Shown: positions 34,517 through 40,928 of the stretch, piece after piece | Numbering within the stretch: the first letter of the stretch is position 1 | Layout: every line of letters begins with the position of its first letter | Source of the DNA: Cohnella sp. OV330 | Lineage (GTDB): Bacteria; Bacillota; Bacilli; Paenibacillales; Paenibacillaceae | Direction of reading: 5' to 3' | DNA: 64,000 nt | Assembly: GCF_900112065.1 (NCBI RefSeq) | Contig: NZ_FOKE01000020.1 | Coordinates: 1 to 64,000, forward strand | The notes under the pieces: generated by a model | What the model was told of the DNA's origin: nothing | Databases searched by the model: none | The model's input: only the letters and a program-made list of their open reading frames with translations | Made by a program: the position numbers and the translations under genes

Positions 34517-35008
34517 ATGCTGCTGATGAACGAAAAAATAAAAGCCTCCGAAGTTGCGCTGACTGGACTGCACGGAGAGGATCTAGGGATCGTCGGACGG
34601 GAGGAAGCGCTCGCGATGGCAAGAGAAGCGAAGGCGGATCTCGTCTGCGCGTCGCTGCTCAGCAGTCCGCCGCCGTGCAAGCTCGTCGCGCGAGGCGCCG
34701 CCAAGCAGACGGCCGCGCAGGAAAAGAAGGCGGAGCGCATCCAGGGAGGCGCGGTCAAGACCAAAGAACTTCGGCTGACCGCGCAAATCGAGGAGCACGA
34801 CTACGAAACCAAGCTGCGCCAGGCCGAGAAGCTGCTGACCTCGGGGCACGCCGTCCAGCTCACGGTCAAGCTGGCGGGCGCCAAAGAAGGCGAGCGCGCC
34901 AAGGCGCTCATTGAACGCATGCTGAAGGAGCTCGCTCCGCACGGTACGCGAGAGACCGGAATCCAAGTCAGCGGTAAACAGGCCGCCGTGAAGGTTAATC
35001 CGGCCTGA
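34517..35008 (+). CDS. Divergent translation initiation factor IF-3 paralogue
   Basis: 163 residues. The N-terminal half (1-60) follows the IF-3 N domain: NEKIKASEVALTGLHGEDLGIVGREEALAMAREAKADLVCASLLSSPPPCKLV, aligned with the canonical NEGIRAREVRLIG...LGI..EAL..A...LDLV......PPVC. A Lys/Ala-rich linker leads to a C domain with TKELRLTAQIEEHDYETKLRQAEKLLTSGHAVQLTVKL, the IF-3 core KEVRLSPTIDEHDFNTKLRNARKFLEKG. The typical C-terminal KGRE-type basic motif is replaced by AGAKEGERAKALIERM. It is not in the usual infC-rpmI-rplT cluster. It may bind the small ribosomal subunit in a special condition. The 51-bp palindromic array lies just downstream. Confidence 0.82.
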   Translation: MLLMNEKIKASEVALTGLHGEDLGIVGREEALAMAREAKADLVCASLLSSPPPCKLVARGAAKQTAAQEKKAERIQGGAVKTKELRLTAQIEEHDYETKLRQAEKLLTSGHAVQLTVKLAGAKEGERAKALIERMLKELAPHGTRETGIQVSGKQAAVKVNPA

Positions 35009-35092
35009 AGCTGTAGGGGGCGGTCCGCGGGGGCGTGGATATCGCCTATGCGAGGAGCGGCAATGGAGCGGATCGCAGCCGCGAAAGGGGAG

Positions 35093-35434
35093 ATCGCCCT
35101 TACTACAGAAGGCGATGATGCTCATACCCGCGCGAAAGAACCGATCGCCTTCTCTACAGAAGGCGATGACGCTCGCAGCCGCGCAAAAGTACCGATCGCC
35201 TTCTCTACAGAAGGCGATGACGCTCGCAGCCGCGCGAAAGTACCGATCGCCTTCTCTACAGAAGGCGATGGTGTTCGCAGCCGGGCGAAAGTACCAATCG
35301 CCTTCTCTACAGAAGGCGATGGTGTTCGTAGCCGGGCGAAAGAACCGATCGCCTTCTCAATAGGAGGCGATGATGCTCATACCCGCGCGAAAGAACCGAT
35401 CGCCTTCACTACAGAAGGCGATGATGCTCGCTCC
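35093..35434. repeat. Seven 51-bp tandem repeats, each with a 24-bp palindrome
   Basis: Palindromes start at 35093, 35144, 35195, 35246, 35297, 35348 and 35399, exactly 51 bp apart. The usual arms are ATCGCCTTC and GAAGGCGAT with a 6-base loop. The inter-palindrome 27 bp comes in three variants (copies 1 and 6; 2 and 3; 4 and 5), and the array fades after copy 7. Copy 6 keeps pairing through a G-U change. All three forward frames stay open because 51 is a multiple of three, but no ribosome binding site precedes them. Conserved spacers rule out CRISPR. Confidence 0.95.
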
Positions 35435-35453
35435 AGCAAGCCCCATAAAACAA

Positions 35454-35490
35454 CGAACAACGCTCCTCCCCGAGGAGCGTTGTTCGCTTT
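35454..35490 (+). terminator. Terminator after the repeat array
   Basis: A perfect 15-bp stem (35454-35468 with 35472-35486), loop CCC, then CTTT. It closes the IF-3-like gene plus repeat region. Confidence 0.85.
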
Positions 35491-35518
35491 GCGCGGCTCG
35501 GTACGCGATGTCGTATGT

Positions 35519-35634
35519 TACCCGCACCTCGCGTCACGCCGCCTGCCTACTTTCCCGTTATTCGCACCATTCAGCCGCCTGTCTATTTTCCCGTTACCCC
35601 GCACCTCGCGTCCCGCCGCCGCTTATTTCCCCGT
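35519..35634 (-). repeat. Three tandem copies of the 3' end of a sulfate-binding gene
   Basis: Units at 35519-35558 (40 bp), 35559-35594 (36 bp) and 35595-35634 (40 bp). On the minus strand each begins ACGGG(G/A)AAATA, containing the stop codon of the 35623-36708 gene, and the outer two end GACGCGAGGTGCGGGGTA or nearly so. The unit including the gene end is copied twice downstream. Confidence 0.8.
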
Positions 35635-36708
35635 CAGCTGGTCGAACAAGCCGCCGTCGGCGAATTGGACGCTGTTGAGGTCCTCCCAGCCCGAGAGGTT
35701 GTCGTCGACCGTGAGCACGGTCGTCTCCGGGAACTGCGACGCGAACTGCTCGGCGATGGAAGCGAACCGGGGGCGGTAATAGTGCTCCGCGGCGATCTGC
35801 TGCGCCGGCTCGGTGAAGAGGAAGTCCGCGTAGCCGTTGGCCGCTTCGCGCGTGCCCGCTTCGGACGCGTTTTTGTCGACGACGGACACGATCGGCTCGA
35901 CGGCGAGCGTGACTGGGGGCACGACGACTTCGATCTTGCCCTGCGCTTCGCCGGCGGCCAATGCCAGCGCCCGCGCTTCAGTCGTGAGCCAGACATCGCC
36001 GTCTCCGCCTAGGAAACGCGCCTGCGCAGCCGCTTCGTCGGCATCCAGCGCGCCGGCGTTCGCGTACACGCTTTTTACGAACGTCTTGGCGGCTTCCTCG
36101 TCGGCCGCTTGGTCGAACGCGTACGCCCAAGCCCCCGTATAGGTCCACCTGGCATCGCTGTACGTCTTCGGATCCGCCGCCACGAGCTTCACGCCCGGCG
36201 CGGCGATGTCGTCCCACGTCTTGATGCCCTTCGGATTGCCGGTTCGAACGGCGAACGCCACGGTGGTATAAAAGGGAGAGCTGTTGTAGTCGTAGCGCTG
36301 CTGCCAGCCTTCCTCGACCAACCCTGCGGCTTGGATCGCATCGATGTCGGTGCCGACGCCGAGCACGGTCAGGTCGGCTTTGAGCGTACCGCCATTCACG
36401 GCGTCTTTCTCCACGGAAGAAGGACCGGTCGTTTGCTTGATCGACACGTCTTGCCCGGTCTTGGACTTCCAGTCGCCAGCGAACGCGTCGTTCAATGCGA
36501 CGAACAACGACTCCGTCCCGTCCGGCGAGACGCCGCTGAGCGTGAGCGCCTTGCCGTAGTCCGAGCTGGCGGACGGCGATGCGTCCGCAGCAGCCGCATC
36601 CATCGGCTGGCCGTCGCCCGAAGCGCAGGCAGACAAGGCCAATGCGGACGAGATCAGCATCGCGGCGGTTAGGACGGGATGTCCTTTTCTTTTTCTTTTA
36701 ACGATCAT
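35623..36708 (-). CDS. Sulfate/thiosulfate ABC transporter binding lipoprotein (Sbp/CysP family)
   Basis: 361 residues. A positively charged N terminus (MIVKRKRKGHP) leads to a lipobox ALALSACAS (Cys about 28). The sulfate-binding fold carries SGVSPDGTESLFVALNDAFAGDWKSKTGQ, GNPKGIKTWDDIAAPGVKLVAADPKTYSDARWTYTGAWAYA, and HYYRPRF near the end. In family members, Ser and backbone amides in such loops bind the oxyanion. Expression is divergent from the paralogue at 37128, driven by 36772-36801. No permease or ATPase gene is adjacent. Its coding end is repeated downstream. Confidence 0.88.
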   Translation of the reverse strand: MIVKRKRKGHPVLTAAMLISSALALSACASGDGQPMDAAAADASPSASSDYGKALTLSGVSPDGTESLFVALNDAFAGDWKSKTGQDVSIKQTTGPSSVEKDAVNGGTLKADLTVLGVGTDIDAIQAAGLVEEGWQQRYDYNSSPFYTTVAFAVRTGNPKGIKTWDDIAAPGVKLVAADPKTYSDARWTYTGAWAYAFDQAADEEAAKTFVKSVYANAGALDADEAAAQARFLGGDGDVWLTTEARALALAAGEAQGKIEVVVPPVTLAVEPIVSVVDKNASEAGTREAANGYADFLFTEPAQQIAAEHYYRPRFASIAEQFASQFPETTVLTVDDNLSGWEDLNSVQFADGGLFDQLTGK

Positions 36709-36771
36709 CGGAATGACGCCCCTTCAAACCCTAATGTTAATTCCAATTGGAAAAATAGGTTTAACGGAGCG

Positions 36772-36801
36772 ATTGTAGCAACTTCGGCTGAAAAGTGTCA
36801 A
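36772..36801 (-). promoter_or_regulatory. Sigma-A promoter of the minus-strand sulfate-binding gene
   Basis: On the minus strand TTGACA (36801-36796), an 18-bp spacer, then TACAAT (36777-36772). Confidence 0.82.
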
Positions 36802-36835
36802 TAGATAATTGTAAAATAAAGTTTATAAAACCTAG

Positions 36836-36865
36836 TTGACAGGTTGGAATAATGAATTGTATGAT
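36836..36865 (+). promoter_or_regulatory. Sigma-A promoter of the plus-strand sulfate-binding gene
   Basis: TTGACA (36836-36841), an 18-bp spacer, then TATGAT (36860-36865). It is back to back with the minus promoter, 35 bp apart. An AT-rich stretch (36801-36835) between them could hold a shared regulator site. Confidence 0.82.
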
Positions 36866-36872
36866 CGATCCA

Positions 36873-37118
36873 AGAAATGGATTCACCTACCGGACGACCG
36901 GAGGCCCGATATGCATTTCTCCGCCGCAGACCGAGACGCCTAGAGACGTCAGGCTGCATCCCTTGATCATGCTGGCTGGCCGCTCATGCCGCCGCATCGC
37001 CGATCAAAAAGGGGACGAGGACGAAAGGACGCGACTTCGCGTACTTCATCCTCGTGCGGAGAAGCGGATCGCGGCCTCTTTGTTTTCCGATAAAAAAACC
37101 AAATGGGGACAAAGGGAG
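36873..37118 (+). promoter_or_regulatory. Long structured leader before the second sulfate-binding gene
   Basis: About 255 nt from the predicted start to the ATG. AGAAATG (36873-36879) pairs with CATTTCT (36914-36920), enclosing a CCGG/CCGG arm, followed by further GC-rich inverted segments including ACGAGGA/TCCTCGT near 37016 and 37049. It does not match the SAM-I (S-box) core. No coding frame here has a ribosome binding site. Confidence 0.45.
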
Positions 37119-37127
37119 AATGCAAAG

Positions 37128-38153
37128 ATGAAAAGAAGCCTGCAAATCGCCATGTTCGTAATTCTGGCGTTCGCGCTGACGACTTCCAGCGCGTTCGCGG
37201 CCGTATCGAAGAAGAACGAAAAGAAAAGCATCACCCTGCTGAACGTATCCTACGATCCGACCCGCGAGCTTTACGTGGACTACAATGCGGCATTCGCGAA
37301 GTATTGGAAAAAGAAAACCGGCCAGAGCGTCACCGTCAAGCAATCCCACGGCGGCTCCGGCGCCCAGGCCCGCTCCGTCATCGACGGCCTCGAAGCCGAC
37401 GTCGTCACGCTGGCGCTGGAATACGACGTCTCGGCGATCGAGCAGAAGGGCCTGATCAGCAAAGGCTGGCAGAGCCGTCTGGCCAACAATAGCGCGCCGT
37501 ACAAGTCGACGATCGTCTTCCTCGTGCGCAAGGGCAATCCGAAGGGCATCAAGGACTGGGACGATCTCGTGAAAAACGACGTGAAGGTCATCACGCCGAA
37601 TCCGAAGACTTCCGGCGGGGCGCGTTGGAACTACCTCGCGGCCTGGGCTTACGCGCTCAAGCATAACAACAACAGCGACGACAAAGCCAAGGCTTTCGTC
37701 AAGGATCTTTTCACGCACGTTCCCGTACTCGACACCGGCGCGCGCGGCTCGACGACGACGTTCGTAGAGAAGGGCATCGGCGACGTGCTCCTCGCGTGGG
37801 AGAACGAAGCGTTTCTCGCGAAAAAGGAGTACGGCGACAAGTTCGAGATCGTCACGCCGTCGCTCAGCATTCTCGCCGAACCGACCGTAGCCGTCGTTAC
37901 GAAAAACGTGCAAAAGCACGATACGCGCCAAGTCGCTACCGCCTATCTGGACTACCTGTATACGGAGGAAGGCCAACGCATCGCGGCCCGCAACTTCTAC
38001 CGCCCGATCAATCCGAAGGTCGCGCTCGAGTATTCGAAGCAATTCCCGAAGCTCAATCTGGTCACGATCAAGGATTTCGGCGGATGGGATAAGGCGCAGA
38101 AGACGCACTTCTCGGACGGCGGCACGTTCGACCAGATCTATCTGAAGAAATAA
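37128..38153 (+). CDS. Sulfate-binding protein (Sbp family), secreted
   Basis: 341 residues from ATG 37128 (AAAGGGAG nine bases upstream; longer in-frame starts run into the leader). A cleavable signal peptide (QIAMFVILAFALTTSSAFA) without a lipobox Cys distinguishes it from its divergent paralogue. Sulfate-binding motifs: LNVSYDPTRELYVDYNAAFAKYWKKKTGQ, KQSHGGSGAQARSVIDGLEADVVTLAL and NPKTSGGARWNYLAAWAYAL, all typical of Sbp. It would bind sulfate outside the membrane, but with no lipid anchor it needs another way to stay near the cell. Permease genes are absent here. Confidence 0.9.
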   Translation: MKRSLQIAMFVILAFALTTSSAFAAVSKKNEKKSITLLNVSYDPTRELYVDYNAAFAKYWKKKTGQSVTVKQSHGGSGAQARSVIDGLEADVVTLALEYDVSAIEQKGLISKGWQSRLANNSAPYKSTIVFLVRKGNPKGIKDWDDLVKNDVKVITPNPKTSGGARWNYLAAWAYALKHNNNSDDKAKAFVKDLFTHVPVLDTGARGSTTTFVEKGIGDVLLAWENEAFLAKKEYGDKFEIVTPSLSILAEPTVAVVTKNVQKHDTRQVATAYLDYLYTEEGQRIAARNFYRPINPKVALEYSKQFPKLNLVTIKDFGGWDKAQKTHFSDGGTFDQIYLKK

Positions 38154-38214
38154 GCCGGCGCGAATAACCAGGCTCGACACGCAGTCATCTTCCAAATATG
38201 AAGGGGTAAACGAC

Positions 38215-39645
38215 ATGTCCCATAGCCGCAGCATCCAAAAACGCATCGCCAAAACCGCGCTCGCCGTCGCCATCGGCGCGCAAGCGCTCGCCTTCGCCGC
38301 CGTGCCGGGCGCCTTCGCGGCGCCTGCCGCGAAGCCTTATGTGTCGGTGGACGGCACGAGCCAGCAGTCTCTCTGGGCCCCCGTCACGAAAAACGGCGCG
38401 ACCTACGGCCCGCTCGCGGGCGTCTCGGCCGCTCTGGGCGCCGCGGGCAAGTACGATGCCAAGACGAACACGATCTCGATCAAGAAAGGCAACCGCCTGA
38501 TCATCCTGCAGCCCGAATCGAAGACGGCGAAGGTGAACGGCGCGAAAAGCGCGATCGTCGCGGCGCCGATCCTCATCGGGGGCGTGCCTTACGTACCGCT
38601 TCGCTTCGTCGCCGAATCGCTCGGCGCTTCGCTCTCGTGGAACGCATCGACCGGCGCCTATGAAGTGACCACGCGGCTGCATCCGTTCACCAAGGACGGC
38701 AACACTGCGTTCGTCAACGTCTACGGGGAATCCGTGATCGGCGCAACCTACGGCATCGCGAGCGCGTTCAGCGGCGGCCTGTCGGTGCTGCAGCAAGGCG
38801 ATGCGTTCGGCTACGAGGATCGCAGCGGCAAGATCGCGATTCCGGTGCAATACAGCAGCGCGTACGACTTCTCCGACGGCTTGGCGCTCGTCGCTTCGAA
38901 GGACGGCACGCAGAGCTACATCGACAAGTCCGGCCAAGTCGTGCTGAGCCCTGCTTACGACGAGCTGTTCGACTTCTCCGAGGGACTGGCGGCGGTTCGC
39001 AGCGGCGACAGCTTCGGCTACATCGACAAGACGGGCAAGCTCGTCATTCCCGCGCAGTACGAGGACGCCTTCTACTTCAGCGGCGGTCTCGCGGCCGTGC
39101 AGATCGACGGCAGCTACGGCTTTATCGACAAGACGGGCAAGCTGGTCATTCCGGCAAAGTACCAGTCGGTATCGGACTTCAAGGGGGGCCTGGCGCTCGC
39201 CTCGACGCTCGTGAGCACGGAGACTGACGGCGTCGAGCAATCGACCGGCGTATTCGGCTACCTGAACGCGAAGGGCGAATGGGCGATTCCCGCGCAATAC
39301 GAGGAAGGCTACGCCTTCAGCGACGGGCTCGCGGCGGTCGTTAAAGACGGCGCCGTCCAATTTATCGACAAGACCGGCAAGACGGTATTGGAAACGGACT
39401 ACGACGACGTCGGAGACTTCAGCGAAGGCCTGGCGGCGTTCGAGCAGGACGGCAAGTACGGCTATATTAACAAAAAGGGCGCGGTCGTCATCGAGCCGGC
39501 GTTCGATCAGGCGGATGCCTTCAAGGACGGACTGGCGTACGCGATCAAGGGCGATTGGGAAGGCTTGATCAACGCGAAGGGCGCGTTCGTCGTGAAGAAG
39601 GCATACGCGGCGCCAGCGGAAGCCGAGGATGCTGCGGCCAAGTAA
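38215..39645 (+). CDS. Secreted Cu-amine-oxidase-N domain plus WG-repeat protein
   Basis: 476 residues. A signal peptide (about 1-36, ending AFAAP) is followed by a copper amine oxidase N-terminal-like domain (about 40-155), with GGVPYVPLRFVAESLGASLSWNASTGAYEV. The rest (about 170-465) is a beta-propeller-like array of WG/KWG repeats such as GYIDKTGKLVIPAQYEDAFYFSGGLAAVQIDGSYGFIDKTGKLVIPAKY, about eight units. These repeats occur in secreted proteins of unknown ligand. ATG 38215 has GAAGGGG. The Cu_amine_oxidN1 domain is usually a wall-linked fold in Paenibacillaceae and has no oxidase activity of its own. Confidence 0.85.
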   Translation: MSHSRSIQKRIAKTALAVAIGAQALAFAAVPGAFAAPAAKPYVSVDGTSQQSLWAPVTKNGATYGPLAGVSAALGAAGKYDAKTNTISIKKGNRLIILQPESKTAKVNGAKSAIVAAPILIGGVPYVPLRFVAESLGASLSWNASTGAYEVTTRLHPFTKDGNTAFVNVYGESVIGATYGIASAFSGGLSVLQQGDAFGYEDRSGKIAIPVQYSSAYDFSDGLALVASKDGTQSYIDKSGQVVLSPAYDELFDFSEGLAAVRSGDSFGYIDKTGKLVIPAQYEDAFYFSGGLAAVQIDGSYGFIDKTGKLVIPAKYQSVSDFKGGLALASTLVSTETDGVEQSTGVFGYLNAKGEWAIPAQYEEGYAFSDGLAAVVKDGAVQFIDKTGKTVLETDYDDVGDFSEGLAAFEQDGKYGYINKKGAVVIEPAFDQADAFKDGLAYAIKGDWEGLINAKGAFVVKKAYAAPAEAEDAAAK

Positions 39646-39656
39646 TGCTTAAGAAA

Positions 39657-39699
39657 AGTCTCGTCCCAGGCGAATTTATTTCGCGGGATGAGGCTTTTT
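39657..39699 (+). terminator. Terminator of the WG-repeat gene
   Basis: AGTCTCGTCCC (39657-39667) pairs with GGGATGAGGCT (39685-39695) with two G-U pairs; an inner CGAA/TTCG adds stability; five T's follow. Confidence 0.9.
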
Positions 39700-39736
39700 C
39701 ATTTTGGCGGCTCGTATTCAAGGGCGCAGAAAGTCG

Positions 39737-40147
39737 TTACTTTTTTCGCCTGCTCGGCGATGCGAACCAGGCTGGGGCCGCTTTCTCCGGGGTTGAAAAT
39801 CGAACCTTCGAGACGGCGGCTTCGCTCGCTGCGGGAGGCTGCCGGAGGGAGGAGGACGGTCGAGTTACGTTAAGATTGCGCGCGATCTCCCATGCGAGAC
39901 GCTGCAGCTCGTCCAACGACTCGGCGATCCGGGCCGCGGCGATGGCGGCGTCGGCGAGCGGTTTGGCGCTCGGCGGCATTCCGGCACCGCTTGGTACGCC
40001 CTCCGCCATTTTGCGCGTGCAAATTTGCATGTGAAGGGCAGCGGCCCGGATGAACCCGGCCATCGCCTCTTCCTGACACGTGACGGCTTGCCGCAACGTC
40101 TCTTCGAGGAGCGAACGCAGCTCTTGGCTTGGCGTTTCTGTCGTCAT
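39737..40147 (-). CDS. Hypothetical alpha-helical protein (136 aa)
   Basis: A predicted soluble protein with a helical core (SLLEETLRQAVTCQEEAMAGFIRAAALHMQICTRKMAEG, then KPLADAAIAAARIAESLDELQRLAWEIARNLN) and a disordered, basic Pro/Ser-rich tail. The start at 40147 has only a weak AGGTG site. The two helices could form a four-helix assembly as a dimer. No family is recognised and a spurious call is possible. The high third-position GC fits the neighbourhood. Confidence 0.5.
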   Translation of the reverse strand: MTTETPSQELRSLLEETLRQAVTCQEEAMAGFIRAAALHMQICTRKMAEGVPSGAGMPPSAKPLADAAIAAARIAESLDELQRLAWEIARNLNVTRPSSSLRQPPAASEAAVSKVRFSTPEKAAPAWFASPSRRKK

Positions 40148-40273
40148 GCCGACACCTGCTTTCCCTCGCCGTGCCTAATGGACGCGACTGTGCTTGCTTG
40201 AGCCTATGAGGAGCGCACCTTCCGTTAGAACCAATCAACGTCGAGCAATCTTGCTATGGTCCGCGCGCATGGC

Positions 40274-40297
40274 AAACGGGCACCCGCAGGGGCGCCC
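40274..40297 (-). terminator. Terminator of the 40335 gene
   Basis: ACGGGCGCCC and GGGTGCCCGT on the minus strand (40297-40288 with 40283-40274), loop CTGC, then TTTG. Confidence 0.7.
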
Positions 40298-40334
40298 GTC
40301 TTTAACTTCATCAATGTTTAATAGGATTCATCTT

Positions 40335-40811
40335 TTACATCGTCATCTGCACGATCTTCTTTTGGTTGTCGTACGAGACGACCTTCCAGCCCAGCAGCGT
40401 GCCGATGTCGCGGAGCGGGACGACGACGCGTCCGCTCTTGACCGTCAGCTTGGCGGCGAGCGTCTTTTCTTCGCCGTTGAACACGTACTTGTCGGAGCCG
40501 ATCGTGAACGTGTACGTATCCTTGTTGTTGCTCTTCTTCATGTAGATCGTCTTCTTGCCGTCGTAGTTGATGCGCGCGCCGGACTTCTCGGCGATGACCG
40601 CGAACGGCACGAACGTGACGCCGTTCTGGATGTATGGCGTCGTGTCGAGCGTCTCGACGCTGTCGTCGATCCCGACGTTGTAGTTGCCGACCTGGAACCA
40701 CAGCTTCGTGGGCATCGCCGTTTCCTCCGCATATGCGGCGGCACCCGTAGCGGACATCGCGATGGCGGCGCCGAGCATAAGCGCGGCTGTTTTCTTCATG
40801 GACTTTTTCAT
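40335..40811 (-). CDS. Secreted copper-amine-oxidase-N domain protein
   Basis: 158 residues. A signal peptide (KKTAALMLGAAIAMSATGAAAYA, cleavage near 28) is followed by a single Cu_amine_oxidN1 domain with two copies of the short repeat: YIQNGVTFVPFAVIAEKSGARINYDGKKTIYM and RVVVPLRDIGTLLGWKVVSYDNQKKIVQM. Nothing follows the domain, so it is a minimal wall-type module. Its start has AAGGAGTGATCTCTC upstream. It may form a surface layer partner with the WG protein at 38215, which carries the same domain. Confidence 0.85.
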   Translation of the reverse strand: MKKSMKKTAALMLGAAIAMSATGAAAYAEETAMPTKLWFQVGNYNVGIDDSVETLDTTPYIQNGVTFVPFAVIAEKSGARINYDGKKTIYMKKSNNKDTYTFTIGSDKYVFNGEEKTLAAKLTVKSGRVVVPLRDIGTLLGWKVVSYDNQKKIVQMTM

Positions 40812-40928
40812 GAGAGATCACTCCTTAGTAGGATGATATGTAATACGCCAGAGTTAATGGCGAATATTTCATGAATTTTATACCCCGAAGTTTGAATTTG
40901 CAATCAATACGGGACAACAAATATTGGA

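Noticed and set aside
35093..35434. CRISPR array
   Set aside because: The spacers between palindromes are nearly identical to one another, and no cas genes are present.
35048..35779. Open frame across the 51-bp repeats encoding 17-residue repeats (EPIAFSTEGDDARSRAK-like)
   Set aside because: It has no good ribosome binding site, all three forward frames are open because the period is a multiple of three, and the frame runs on into the antisense of the sulfate-binding gene.
36866..37118. S-box (SAM-I) riboswitch before the sulfate-binding gene
   Set aside because: A GGCCCGAT-like piece is present but the following GGCAACC and the terminal stems are missing.
36852..37127. Upstream in-frame extension of the second sulfate-binding gene
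   Set aside because: It would start inside the promoter, has no ribosome site and reads a low-quality peptide before a clear signal peptide.
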